DNA of 64,000 nt from Ardenticatenaceae bacterium (GTDB lineage Bacteria; Chloroflexota; Anaerolineae; Promineifilales; Promineifilaceae). Positions within the stretch are counted from its first letter, which is position 1, and each line of letters starts with the position of its first letter. The notes below the pieces were generated by a model that was not told the origin of the DNA, ran no database searches, and was given only the letters and a program-made list of their open reading frames with translations. The DNA is taken from assembly GCA_030065875.1 (NCBI GenBank), contig JASJCR010000021.1:1-64000 (forward strand). Reading direction: 5' to 3'. Below, piece after piece: positions 24,514 through 33,265 of the stretch. Made by a program: the position numbers and the translations under genes.

Positions 24514-26079
24514 TCAAACCATACAAGCCGACGCCATCGCCAGGCTTGAGCAGGTCATCTTATAAAGCGCCTGCGCTTTTTGGGGCGTATTGCCGATACA
24601 AACCGCCCCAAATTTACCGTATTCCGACAAAGCACCCATCAAGTGAAAAACCACGCCCTGCTGTGTCGCCCCGTGAAAATGGAGATTATCAAGAACGGCC
24701 ATGTCGATTAAATCATCCGGGGTGAGGCCGATGTGACCATCGTCATGGATGTTGTCTGAAGCGTAGTAGTAGCGAGGTTCGTTTGCCGGGGTGTAGTAAA
24801 GTCCGTTTTCCAGATTGTAGCGGCCTTTTGTTAGAAATTGAAGCATCAAAAACGGATGGGTTGTTCCGCCCTTGCGCAGGTTAATTTCGATGGCGTAATG
24901 ATGCCAGCCATCTGGTTCCTTGACCGAAATGAAGTCCACGGCAAAGCGGCCGATGACGCCTTCCCGCCGTAAAATTTCCCCAATTTTCCAACCGGCATCC
25001 TGAATCTCCAGACGATACGCTTCATCAGCTGGAAAAGTGCACCCCAGGAAGATTTGCCCCGATGGCCCGCCCAATACCTGGTCGTGGGTTGAGATAATTT
25101 CCAGTTTCCCCTTTGGGGTAATGCGGCACTGCACCGATGGGGACCGCTTGTTCTGACCATCAATCCAGCTTTCTACGATACCTCCCATCTGCCCAAATTT
25201 GGCCCGATATTGGCTCCACGTTTCGCCGGCCGCTTCAAATTGAAGTGTGGTGGACAGCTGGTCGGCTACCCATTTCCGTATTCCTCGGTTTTTCGGGCAG
25301 TCACGAAACGAGAAGATGGCGTTACCCTCACCGGAAAATCCTTCATTAAGCTTAACGACCGCCCGGCGCAGCATGGGTTGACGACGTTTTAAGGCGGTCA
25401 GGGCATCAATGATGTCAATTTCATCCCGCAAATGCTCAACCCCATCGGGAAGAGAAACCCCAGCCTGTCGAAAAACGGCGCGGCCGCTGCTTTTTGAGCC
25501 CCAATGTGTCAGGGCTGGATCGCAGGCATAAAGCGGGATATCTAAAGCCAAAGCCAATTCCTTCTCCAGCGGTGTGGCGTTGAAGCAGGTAATGTGGGAT
25601 GCATCCCATCCCACAATTTTTTCGCGGATACGCTGCAGCATCATGGGGCGCTGTAAAACCTTCTGGGTTAATGGTTTGTTGGAGCTGTCGTGACAGCTTA
25701 ACATCGTCAACCGCTGTCGCGCATGTTTCCCGGGAATTCCGGGGAGCAGGTGCAGGTAGTAATCGATAATCGTTTCATGAATGGGCTGACTCGAAAGGTA
25801 AATCACCCGAGTTCTGGGAAGCTGCAGCAGCATTAAAAGACAAAGCATCCTTTCTTCATAGTGATGAACACCGGTAATTTTGGTGAGCTCATCCGGATCA
25901 AAGCTGAGGCTCGGCAAAACAACAACAGTTCGTGGCGCCAATGGATTGGGGAAAATACGCTCCACCATGGTGGTTAATCGGCGCTGTAGTTTGGCAAAAG
26001 CTTGATCCTCACTCGGCTCAAGCAGAGCCCAGGTTGGGGGCATCTGATTTAAAGCAGCTAAATCAGTAACATGAAACAT
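24514..26079 (-). CDS. ATP-grasp peptide ligase-like protein (PGM1-related)
   Basis: 521 residues. The N-terminal half (VVVLPSLSFDPDELTKITGVHHYEERML ... VIYLSSQPI) and the central LALDIPLYACDPALTHWGSKSGR-like region match the group containing the pheganomycin peptide ligase PGM1. The C-terminal ATP-grasp core has VVKLNEGFSGEGNA as the glycine-rich loop and FAVDFISV...YAIEINLRKGGTTHPF as the metal-binding strand. Such enzymes couple a carboxylate to an amine. GAGGAGAG precedes the ATG. It heads the operon with the radical SAM gene; no precursor peptide was recognised nearby. Confidence 0.78.
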   Translation of the reverse strand: MFHVTDLAALNQMPPTWALLEPSEDQAFAKLQRRLTTMVERIFPNPLAPRTVVVLPSLSFDPDELTKITGVHHYEERMLCLLMLLQLPRTRVIYLSSQPIHETIIDYYLHLLPGIPGKHARQRLTMLSCHDSSNKPLTQKVLQRPMMLQRIREKIVGWDASHITCFNATPLEKELALALDIPLYACDPALTHWGSKSSGRAVFRQAGVSLPDGVEHLRDEIDIIDALTALKRRQPMLRRAVVKLNEGFSGEGNAIFSFRDCPKNRGIRKWVADQLSTTLQFEAAGETWSQYRAKFGQMGGIVESWIDGQNKRSPSVQCRITPKGKLEIISTHDQVLGGPSGQIFLGCTFPADEAYRLEIQDAGWKIGEILRREGVIGRFAVDFISVKEPDGWHHYAIEINLRKGGTTHPFLMLQFLTKGRYNLENGLYYTPANEPRYYYASDNIHDDGHIGLTPDDLIDMAVLDNLHFHGATQQGVVFHLMGALSEYGKFGAVCIGNTPQKAQALYKMTCSSLAMASACMV

Positions 26080-26615
26080 CTTTCACTCTCCTCTTTGAAG
26101 CCCTTACGGATTCCTCATAGCAAACAGCTATCTGGCTTATTCGTTTGTAAAAAACTTGTGGAACAGATTGGTTATCAATGACTGAAAATCGAAAACAGAA
26201 GGGCTGCTACCTTAACCAGATATCGGTTCAATTTTATCGAAATGAGGCGCAGCTGGGGGCTGAAATTTCCGACCCAGGCGCTTTGATTTTTGTAATCCCA
26301 GGGGTTTAAACTTTTATTACGCCTGATTTGATTGGAGCATATCAACCGATAATTTATCAAGCAAATCCTATTTTCCTGTCTTTAAGATAACGGCTTGTTT
26401 ATGCGAAGATCAAGTGCCATGTCTCTGAAATATTCATGATATATGTCATAAATATAAGGGTTACAGATGTAATGGCGTCCTCGACTCAGGATTGTGCAGG
26501 CATCATTTTGTTGCTTCCGTTTGGAAGGTATGGGTTGAGCTGTGTATTTTCAACCGGACCGAGTATCATTACAGACGATTCCGGTCCAAAAGCAAACAGA
26601 GGATAGAGAAAAATT
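26080..26615. other. Divergent intergenic region, 536 bp
   Basis: Sits between the ATP-grasp and GT4 genes, which point away from each other, so it must hold both promoters. AT-rich blocks are seen at 26290-26400 and 26430-26460 (ATGATATATGTCATAAATAT), but no convincing -35/-10 pair can be assigned. No coding potential is supported. Confidence 0.4.
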
Positions 26616-27806
26616 ATGAAAGTATTAATGCCCAACCACTTTCCACTGCAGGGTTCCGGCAGCGGTATCTATACACTTAACGTCGCTCTCGAGCTGATCA
26701 GAGCCGGCCATGAAGTACTGGTCATTACGCCGGACCACCAGCCGGATACGGACAACCCATTTCCAACTCGCAACATCATTTTTAGCGACGGAAATAATGA
26801 CGGGGCGGAACTTGACTTCAACTTCCCCTGTTTTACAACCCATCCCCGAAGCGAAACGACCTTTTATGAGTTAAGCGAGGGTCAGATCCAGGCATATCTC
26901 GACGCCTGGCGCCGGCACATTAGCGAGGCGATTTCAGAGTTTAATCCGGACGTGATTCACGCCCACCACGTGTGGGTCACCCCTTATGTGGCTGCTGAAA
27001 TGGGATTACCGTTCGTGATTAGCTGTCACGGCACCGATTTGATGGGCTTCAAGCGGGGGCCGCGCTATCGGGATTATGCACTCCGGGCAGCACAGCAGAC
27101 ACACGCCATGATTGCCATTTCCAATCAGGTACAGGCTGATGCCATCAGCACCTATCAGATTGATCAAGAAAAGGTCCCCCTAATAGGTAACGGGTTTGGT
27201 ACGGATCATTTTAAGCTGCTTGATGTGAATAAGGGTGACGTCCTTGGGGAATTTGGCTTAGACGGTGGTAATCAGCCGCTGGTGAGCTTTGTTGGGAAGT
27301 TTACCGACTTCAAAGGGATTGATGTCCTGCTAAAAGCCGCAGCTATTTATGAGAAGGCACTGGACGGGGTGCAAACGGTCCTTGTCGGACATGGCGGTTT
27401 ATGGGACGAGATGCACGCCCTCAGAGAGGAGCTAGGCCTCAAGCGGGTCCACTTTCTTGGCCATCAGACACAGGATATTCTGGCACGCATCTACAACGTC
27501 GCCGACGTTTCCATTGTCCCTTCTCGCATCGAACCCTTTGGTTTGGTTGCGGTGGAGGCGCTGGCCTGCGGTACACCGGTCGTCGCCACCAACGCGGGAG
27601 GGTTACCGGATTTCATCAATGAAGAGGTTGGAGCCCTGGTACCTGTTGACGATCCGGAAAGCTTGGCGCGGGCCATCATAGACGAAATTTCCAACAATAC
27701 CAAGCAGACGAAGGGCGTATACGCAAATAAGTATGCGTATGACAACTACACCTGGGCGAAACAGGTTGAGAAGATGGTCGGCCTCTACCGCGAGGCGATC
27801 AATTGA
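26616..27806 (+). CDS. GT4 family glycosyltransferase
   Basis: 396 residues. GT-B fold: the N-terminal domain has FPLQGSGSGIYTLNVALELIRAGHEV and DVIHAHHVWV; the C-terminal domain has SFVGKFTDFKGIDVLL, the nucleotide-sugar EX7E motif in PSRIEPFGLVAVEALACGTPVVATNAGGLPD. It probably transfers a sugar from a nucleotide donor during lipid, cell-surface glycan or small-molecule glycosylation; acceptor unknown. AGAGGATAGAG precedes the ATG. A REP-like hairpin follows five bases after the stop. Confidence 0.9.
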   Translation: MKVLMPNHFPLQGSGSGIYTLNVALELIRAGHEVLVITPDHQPDTDNPFPTRNIIFSDGNNDGAELDFNFPCFTTHPRSETTFYELSEGQIQAYLDAWRRHISEAISEFNPDVIHAHHVWVTPYVAAEMGLPFVISCHGTDLMGFKRGPRYRDYALRAAQQTHAMIAISNQVQADAISTYQIDQEKVPLIGNGFGTDHFKLLDVNKGDVLGEFGLDGGNQPLVSFVGKFTDFKGIDVLLKAAAIYEKALDGVQTVLVGHGGLWDEMHALREELGLKRVHFLGHQTQDILARIYNVADVSIVPSRIEPFGLVAVEALACGTPVVATNAGGLPDFINEEVGALVPVDDPESLARAIIDEISNNTKQTKGVYANKYAYDNYTWAKQVEKMVGLYREAIN

Positions 27807-27811
27807 ATAGA

Positions 27812-27836
27812 GGGTCCAATCTTGAAGGTTGGACCC
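27812..27836 (+). terminator. Hairpin after the GT4 gene, derived from the REP family
   Basis: GGGTCCAA (27812-27819) pairs with TTGGACCC (27829-27836) around a CTTGAAG-like centre, followed by CTTT. It keeps the GGTCCAATCTTGAAG core of the REP copies, with altered outer arms. The position right after the stop and the trailing T residues suit a terminator. Confidence 0.6.
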
Positions 27837-27872
27837 CTTTAAATGTGTTGCCAGGGGATGTTCGTTTGAAAT

Positions 27873-28058
27873 TTAGACCGCCTTGCGCCGGCGCATCCAG
27901 CGGATAAAAAACCGGCTTGCCAAGCCCATCACCGTCGCTAATACAATCAGCACCGCCATCACAATACCTAAAACCGTCTTAGCCAGCTCTCGGGCATGCT
28001 TCGCGATTTGTGCGTCTATGACCTCAACCGCCCAGATGAAAATAGATTTGATTTTTCC
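27873..28058 (-). CDS. Small single-pass membrane protein or 5'-truncated remnant
   Basis: An open frame of 61 codons on the minus strand ends at TAA 27875-27873. It contains an amphipathic helix (FIWAVEVIDAQIAKHARELAKT), a clear transmembrane segment (VLGIVMAVLIVLATVMGL) and a basic end (RWMRRRKAV), a convincing membrane-protein pattern. No ATG, GTG or TTG is found near the upstream stop at 28061-28059; AAGGA lies there, so an ATC or ATT start is conceivable. Otherwise it is the remnant of a longer gene. No known family recognised. Confidence 0.35.
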   Translation of the reverse strand, partial: GKIKSIFIWAVEVIDAQIAKHARELAKTVLGIVMAVLIVLATVMGLASRFFIRWMRRRKAV

Positions 28059-28330
28059 TTAATTTCTATTTTATAATGACTCTACTCTCAGTTGTCAGTT
28101 CAATTAATTGTTTTTTACGCAAGATCGATTCAGCGCCGCTCAATGATTAAAAATGATCCTCAGGATTTGATCTTTCTTAACACCTTTGCTTTAAAAGCTT
28201 ACCGTTCTATCTCTTGGTGATTTTCAAAATCCAGGTGTTAATTTTCCCAAAGTATCGATCTCTGGTCTCCTCTTTGCCGCTGTTATCGAAATCTCAATAA
28301 CATTCGCGTTTAATTCATAATTGCATAATT

Positions 28331-28356
28331 ATCCTAAGAAATTTCTATCTTAGGAT
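28331..28356. promoter_or_regulatory. 9-bp inverted repeat in front of the SARP gene
   Basis: ATCCTAAGA (28331-28339) and TCTTAGGAT (28348-28356) are exact complements with an 8-nt centre, ending 28 bp before the ATG at 28385. It lies just after CATAAT-type -10 candidates, so it may be an operator or a 5' UTR stem-loop that tunes expression of the regulator. Confidence 0.55.
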
Positions 28357-28384
28357 GCCTACAAACCAACGCGAGGAAAAACTC

Positions 28385-29296
28385 ATGGAGAGAATACACA
28401 TCTCTCTCTTTGGAAAATTACTCATTGAAGTTGGGGGGGATGTTATCAATGGCTTTGACAGCAGCAAGCTGTCAGAGTTTTTTTGCTTTCTTCTTGTATA
28501 TCGCGATCGTCCCCATTCTCGGGACAAGCTGGCTAATTTATTGTGGAGCAACCTGTCAACGTCTAAATCTAAAACCTACCTGAGAAAAACGCTTTGGCAG
28601 CTTCAAACCATCCTAGATGATCCAGACTTTCTGTCAATCGAGCCTGAATGGATTCAAATTAATAAGGACGCTCCCATCTGGCTCGATGTGGCCATTTTAG
28701 AAAATGCCTTTAATCACGTCAAAGGGGTTCAAGGCCATCAACTCGACTCCTTAACCATGGAACAGGTTCGTCAAGCAACGGATCTTTATCGAGGCGATTT
28801 ATTGGAAGGGTGGTATTTGGAGTGGTGTCTCCATGAGCGAGAGCGGCTGCAAAATATCTACCTCATCCTCTTAGAGAAGCTGATGGGTTATTGCGAATCT
28901 CACGGAGAAATCGAAGAAGGATTCTCTTATGGCATGCAGGTTTTGGCCTATAACCAAGCACGCGAGCGTACACATCGCCGTCTAATGCGCCTTTTTTACT
29001 CCGGCGGTTATCGAACTGATGCACTCAGACAATATGAGCGATGTGTAGATATTCTCAGACAGGAATTAGGAGTCCAACCATCAAAACAAACTGTTCTGCT
29101 CTACAATCAAATCAAAGCAGATCATTTTGTCACCCCCAGCTTACCTCGCCAGCCGGCCCAGCTACCCATCAATCAGTCGGCTGCACAGCTGAATAATTTG
29201 TTGGACAGCCTAAACCAATTAAATGATGAGTTGGAGCACATTCAGCAGCAGGTTCAGCAGAAAATTGATGCGGTTAAATTCTTAATTAAAGAGTAA
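28385..29296 (+). CDS. SARP-type regulator (winged helix + BTAD) with C-terminal coiled coil
   Basis: 303 residues from MERIHISLFGK (GAGGAAAAACTC before the ATG). Winged helix at 1-95 (DRPHSRDKLANLLWSNLSTSKSKTYLRKTLWQLQ), BTAD at 100-245 (LYRGDLLEGWYLEWCLHERERLQ ... ILRQELGVQPSKQT), then a linker and a heptad-patterned coiled coil (LNNLLDSLNQLNDELEHIQ). Unlike the protein at 8935-11892 it lacks an ATPase. It is the last gene before the contractile-tail cluster and points into it, so it is the best candidate for the cluster activator. Two dyads lie before the first tail gene. Confidence 0.8.
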   Translation: MERIHISLFGKLLIEVGGDVINGFDSSKLSEFFCFLLVYRDRPHSRDKLANLLWSNLSTSKSKTYLRKTLWQLQTILDDPDFLSIEPEWIQINKDAPIWLDVAILENAFNHVKGVQGHQLDSLTMEQVRQATDLYRGDLLEGWYLEWCLHERERLQNIYLILLEKLMGYCESHGEIEEGFSYGMQVLAYNQARERTHRRLMRLFYSGGYRTDALRQYERCVDILRQELGVQPSKQTVLLYNQIKADHFVTPSLPRQPAQLPINQSAAQLNNLLDSLNQLNDELEHIQQQVQQKIDAVKFLIKE

Positions 29297-29626
29297 CATT
29301 TGAACGCAGAAAGATACGCCCAAGCAACGCTTCAAGAATCACCTACACAGTACCATTAGAACCTCTCAAAAATAACAGGCAATCAATCAGGTTTTTTCAT
29401 TGTTGGCTCCCATTTGGGAAACACCTGAAGAAAACTGGCATTCATCTCTTTAGCAGGTCTGGCTTTCCAATTAGAGCAAGAGGGCTACAAACGTCTGGTG
29501 GCTGCCGGGCATTTACCTGCGCGGCAACAGCAGCAAGTATTTTCATAGAGAAAGACAGATCATAACGTCCGTTATCCCTGGTTTGAATTTACCAGGGGCT
29601 ATTTTGAAGACCAAACAGGAGGGTAG
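29297..29626. other. Leader region of the contractile-tail cluster
   Basis: No credible gene is seen in these 330 bp. The proximal part reads like a degraded coding remnant (short open frames only). The distal 70 bp hold two adjacent dyads (29562-29597) and a GGAGGG Shine-Dalgarno before the GTG at 29627. The cluster promoter is expected here, but no canonical -35/-10 pair could be assigned. Confidence 0.5.
29562..29597. promoter_or_regulatory. Two abutting dyads upstream of the first tail gene
   Basis: ATAACG-TC-CGTTAT (29562-29575) is followed directly by CCCTGGT (29576-29582), an 8-nt centre, and ACCAGGG (29591-29597). Both are perfect inverted repeats, and they end 29 bp before the GTG start. 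They could be operators for the cluster or a stabilising 5' stem-loop. Confidence 0.55.
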
Positions 29627-30715
29627 GTGGCTTCTTTGTTCTCATTTTTACGCAGCGAAGGGGATCTGCCGGAAGGATCCAATTCTGATGATCTGCCGCT
29701 TGGTGAGCTGGAGTTTCACACGGCCGGCAGCGAGTTTCCGCCCAATAACGCCTCTACCCCGGCTGAGGCACTGGCGCTCATCATTGAGATTTTGAGCCAT
29801 TTTTTACCCGATCACGATGACAGTGATCCGTGGCCGGCCCCGACAGTGGCCGCGATCGAGGTTAATCCGCAGCCGCTGGCCATCGGCAATCGCCGCGGAA
29901 CCAACAATCCGGCGTCGTTTAGCGCGGTGGCTCTGACTGGCGGCCGACTCAACGCCGTGATTCGTTTTCAGCTATGGCATTCAGATATGGGAGAAGTCGA
30001 TGCGCAAACTGGAATTTTGCAGACCGCCCTTCTTGAGCAAACGGACGAGCTGTGGCGGGCCGGGGTGCTGCGGCTCAATGCCGTCGGAAGTGCGCCAGCC
30101 GAACACGTCCCTTCGCTCGATGTCTGGCGCAAAACAGCCGATTATCGCCTGCTGTATGAATATCATCATCAGGATACTGAAGGGGCCCACAGCCTGATCG
30201 CTCGTATTCCGATTCATGCCCACACCGATCAGGAAGATGAATTGACTTTGGTCACTGATGAGATGACTCGCTGGGATAATGAAACAGCCCCTACGCTGAC
30301 CCTCCGCGGACCACAGTTGATTCGCCGCCTATCGGTGCTGGCATTCACCCCGGCCCCAACGCCGGGCAACACCATCACCCTGCGCCGTACGTTTGATGGA
30401 GCCATCGGCGACCCGATTAACTTTGCCACGCTGCCCGATTTTTTCAGTGGGATAACCGCAGCGGGCGATCCGGTTCGCCACGGCGAAATTGTATTTGCGA
30501 CGGTGACCGATTTTCTTGACGCCCTGACACCCATTGGTTCCCCTCTCGCTCTGGGCGATTGGGATGAAGATCTGATCCCAGATCTTTACCAACCGTATCT
30601 GGTGGCAATTTCACCACCGCTGCACCTGTTTAACGTTGCCGAGCGCCTGGACCTGATCTGCGAGGGAGACATCTTTGATGCGTCTGCAGTCGTTTATGCG
30701 CAGGCAAAACGCTGA
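29627..30715 (+). CDS. Tail-cluster protein, candidate tail terminator
   Basis: 362 residues from a GTG preceded by GGAGGG. Acidic N-terminus with ALALIIEILSHFLPDHDD, then RLNAVIRFQLW, LQTALLEQTDELWRAGVLRLNA, WRKTADYRLLYEYHHQD and SLIARIPI. The mix of a size-limited alpha/beta domain with a YEYHYQD-like strand resembles phage tail completion/terminator proteins, and it is placed just before the sheath, where P2-like and eCIS clusters keep such genes. The assignment is by position and pattern, not by a recognised motif. A hairpin lies between this gene and the sheath. Confidence 0.45.
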   Translation: MASLFSFLRSEGDLPEGSNSDDLPLGELEFHTAGSEFPPNNASTPAEALALIIEILSHFLPDHDDSDPWPAPTVAAIEVNPQPLAIGNRRGTNNPASFSAVALTGGRLNAVIRFQLWHSDMGEVDAQTGILQTALLEQTDELWRAGVLRLNAVGSAPAEHVPSLDVWRKTADYRLLYEYHHQDTEGAHSLIARIPIHAHTDQEDELTLVTDEMTRWDNETAPTLTLRGPQLIRRLSVLAFTPAPTPGNTITLRRTFDGAIGDPINFATLPDFFSGITAAGDPVRHGEIVFATVTDFLDALTPIGSPLALGDWDEDLIPDLYQPYLVAISPPLHLFNVAERLDLICEGDIFDASAVVYAQAKR

Positions 30716-30754
30716 CCCCTTCATGAGTCAGCCTTTGTGATGCGGCCTTCAAAT

Positions 30755-30778
30755 CTGGGGGCGAAAAAGTCGCCCCAG
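30755..30778 (+). promoter_or_regulatory. Strong hairpin before the sheath ribosome-binding site
   Basis: CTGGGGGCGA pairs with TCGCCCCAG around AAAAG (one bulged G), and AAGGAGG follows ten bases later. With AATAACTTTT after it, the hairpin resembles a leaky terminator or a 5'-end stabiliser. Either would make sheath output different from that of the upstream gene. Confidence 0.6.
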
Positions 30779-30805
30779 AATAACTTTTAAGGAGGTTTAC
30801 GTGAT

Positions 30806-32248
30806 ATGGCCGAAATGATTTTACCCGGAACCTATATTGAAGTACGGGCCGAGAAGCTGATTGCGGCCGGACCGATCGCCATCGGCAATGTTGGCATAGT
30901 AGGGACCGCCCGTCGAGGGGTAGTGGGACAGGTTTACAACCCCAGTAACATCGGTGAGGCGCGAGATATTTTTGGTGAAGCCGACGATTATGCCAATCCG
31001 ATCGAAGCCGGCCGCGAACTGACCCTGGTGCGGGCGCTCGAGCTCGTTTATGCCAACGGGGGGCAGCGTGTTTTTGCGGTCCGCGTGGCTGCAGACGGGC
31101 AAACCGCGGCCGTTTACTCCCTGCCGGCCTCAACCGGCAACGTCACCGCCACGGCCGAGGCTATCGGCGATGGCTACAACGACTTCACTTTTGAAATCGC
31201 TGAAAACAGCGATGACAATACGCTACGCGATGTCACTATCTCAGCAGGATTCCTTACTGAATCATATCGTGAGGTGCCGCAGGCGGTAGCCGATTTTGTC
31301 GGCGTATTAAATGGAGACAGCACAACCTACAACTATCGGCGCAACAGCAGCACCGGCGAAGGATCACTCCTATTTACTTTTGATGTCGCTGGAGCCACCG
31401 GCGATGTCACCGCCGGCACGGTTGACCCACCACCCGGCACGCTGGGAACAAATGGAGCCGCCGCCGACAGCAATAATTATGAGGATGGATTGGCTGCTTT
31501 AACCAACCAAGATGTTCACATCATCGTTATGGCTGGATTTGACGCGGCCGTATCGCTGGCCACCCACGTTGACAATGCCTCGAGTGATCTGATGCGGCGC
31601 GAGCGGATCGGGGTGACCGGCAGCACGAACAGCGATGACCTGACTGACCTCTTGTCAGCCCCAGACAACCTCAACGGCCGTCTCGTCTATGTCGGTCCAG
31701 GACTCAAAACAGATGACCCGGTTAGCGGCAAAGAAGTGGCTCTGCCGGCCAGCTACGCCGCAGCGGCGGTTGCCGGTCTCCTGTCGTCGCTCGATCCACA
31801 CTTTAGCCCCACCAACAAAATTATCAAGGCCATCGGGGTTGAAACCATCTTTAACGGTACCGAGCTGGAACAGCTTTTGCTCAATCGGGTCATGGCCCTG
31901 GAGGAGCGCAACGGATCGGTCCGCGTGGTGCGCGGCATTACCTCATCAACCAACACCGCCTGGTCTCAGGTCACAACCCGCCGCATTGTCGACTTCGCCA
32001 AATTTGGCGTCCGTTCGGCCGCTAACCCGTTTATAGGCAAGCTCAACAACGAGCGGGTGCGTCAAGCTCTCAAGGGCAGCATCAACGGATTTTTGGCCGA
32101 TATGGTTGATCGGGAAATGCTGATCAGCTATGAGCTGGAAGTTTCGGCCACGCGCGAACAGGAAATCCGGGGGATCGCCCAGGTGACCATGATCGTCCGG
32201 CCGACGTTTAGCATCGACTTCATTCGCGTGACGATGTTCTTGGAGTAA
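30806..32248 (+). CDS. Contractile tail sheath protein
   Basis: 480 residues. N-terminal PGTYIEVRAEKLIAAGPIAIGNVGIVGTARRGVVGQ, the central insertion domain with a VTATAEAIGDGYNDFTFEI strand, and the conserved C-terminal core WSQVTTRRIVDFAKFGVRSAANPFIGKLNNERVRQALKGSINGFLADMVDREML are all typical of sheath proteins of myophages, R-type tailocins and eCIS. Copies stack around the inner tube and drive it by contraction. Preceded by a strong AAGGAGG. It is the only sheath gene in the window, so a single-sheath particle is expected, unlike Afp/PVC clusters that have two or three. Confidence 0.93.
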   Translation: MAEMILPGTYIEVRAEKLIAAGPIAIGNVGIVGTARRGVVGQVYNPSNIGEARDIFGEADDYANPIEAGRELTLVRALELVYANGGQRVFAVRVAADGQTAAVYSLPASTGNVTATAEAIGDGYNDFTFEIAENSDDNTLRDVTISAGFLTESYREVPQAVADFVGVLNGDSTTYNYRRNSSTGEGSLLFTFDVAGATGDVTAGTVDPPPGTLGTNGAAADSNNYEDGLAALTNQDVHIIVMAGFDAAVSLATHVDNASSDLMRRERIGVTGSTNSDDLTDLLSAPDNLNGRLVYVGPGLKTDDPVSGKEVALPASYAAAAVAGLLSSLDPHFSPTNKIIKAIGVETIFNGTELEQLLLNRVMALEERNGSVRVVRGITSSTNTAWSQVTTRRIVDFAKFGVRSAANPFIGKLNNERVRQALKGSINGFLADMVDREMLISYELEVSATREQEIRGIAQVTMIVRPTFSIDFIRVTMFLE

Positions 32249-32261
32249 GGGAGAAAATTAA

Positions 32262-32777
32262 ATGGCTAATACAAATGTTTTTCGCGGATCAGACGCCACC
32301 TTAACGCTGGCACCCAGCAACGCCGACGAGCCGGAAGGAGCAGCGGCCAACGAGGTCATCGAGTTTTATCAGCTTAGTCCGGTCGGGCGAGCTACCGGCG
32401 TCGAGGTCTTTGTAACCACCGATCTTGAAGCATATCATGAAATTGGCCGCCGCCACCCGGCCCAGCTGCGGCCGGGCAACATCAACATCAGCGGCAGCAT
32501 CGAACGCGCCTATATCAACGGGGCACTGCTGCGCCTGCTGTTGGGCCAGGGGGCTGTGACCGAACGGGTAGCTGAGCCTTATCCGCAGCCTTCGTTCAAC
32601 ATCCAGCTGCGGGTTGAAGATCCGGCCACACCCGGCACTACCAGCACCATCACCGTCCACGGGGTTAAACTGGAAAATTGGGCATATAACCTTCCAGAAG
32701 ATGATTTTGTAATGGAATCGGTCACCTTTAAAGGATTGTTTATCAGCGTTGAAGATACGGAAGCCGCCGGAGGGTAA
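32262..32777 (+). CDS. Inner tail tube protein
   Basis: 171 residues directly after the sheath (GGGAGAAAATTAA before the ATG). It is beta-rich with FRGSDATLTLA, GVEVFVTTDLEAYHEIGRRHPAQLRPGNINISGSIERAYINGALLRLLLG and ITVHGVKLENWAYNLPEDDFVMESVTFKGL, the pattern of tail-tube proteins that polymerise as hexameric rings. The ISG-x-I-x-R-A-Y-I segment probably forms the ring-contact strands. The stop codon overlaps the next start (TAATGATG). Confidence 0.82.
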   Translation: MANTNVFRGSDATLTLAPSNADEPEGAAANEVIEFYQLSPVGRATGVEVFVTTDLEAYHEIGRRHPAQLRPGNINISGSIERAYINGALLRLLLGQGAVTERVAEPYPQPSFNIQLRVEDPATPGTTSTITVHGVKLENWAYNLPEDDFVMESVTFKGLFISVEDTEAAGG

Positions 32778-33265
32778 TGATGGGTATTTTAACAGCTGAT
32801 CAGCTGCTCGCTGGCGGCACCTTGACCCATGAAATCACGGTGCCATCGGAGCTTCTCACTCAAGCGGAAGCGGTTGGGCTGCGCGTCAATCTGCGACCGT
32901 TGACGGTCAGTGATCTGCAACGCATCAGCAAAGCGGCGCGCAGTGACAACAATTTGTCTGCCTTGTTGATGATTCAAAAAGCGATGGTTAATCCATCCCT
33001 TAAAATCGATCAGGTGGCTCAGCTGTCGGCCGGTCTGGCGACGTTTTTGGTTGATAATATCAACCGCATCAGCGGGATCAACACCCCTCGTGATGAGCTG
33101 GCCGAACTGGTTCAAGCCCCTCTGGCCAAAGCTTGCTTTATCTTGGCCCGAGAATTTGGCTGGACTCCCGAAGAGGTCAGCGGCATGACGATTGGCCAGA
33201 TTCTGCTCTATCTCGAAATGAGCCAAACGAACGACGGCACACCTCCACAGGAGCACTTGAATTAA
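32777..33265 (+). CDS. Tail assembly chaperone-like protein
   Basis: 162 residues, alpha-helical. It opens with a TLTHEITVPSELL beta-like leader and then LRPLTVSDLQRISKAARSDNNLSALLMIQKAMV, and ends FGWTPEEVSGMTIGQILLYLEM. Proteins of this size and helical pattern between tube and tape-measure genes are tail assembly chaperones (P2 gpE, XkdN-like). They coat the tape measure before tube polymerisation. Start and stop are coupled to both neighbours through TAATGATG. A P2-style frameshift to a longer product was looked for, but no clear slippery site was found. Confidence 0.65.
   Translation: MMGILTADQLLAGGTLTHEITVPSELLTQAEAVGLRVNLRPLTVSDLQRISKAARSDNNLSALLMIQKAMVNPSLKIDQVAQLSAGLATFLVDNINRISGINTPRDELAELVQAPLAKACFILAREFGWTPEEVSGMTIGQILLYLEMSQTNDGTPPQEHLN

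Noticed and set aside
33133-33264. Upstream extension of the Pro-rich protein
   Set aside because: The extra 44 residues overlap the chaperone in another frame, and the TAATGATG junction gives a standard coupled start at 33265.
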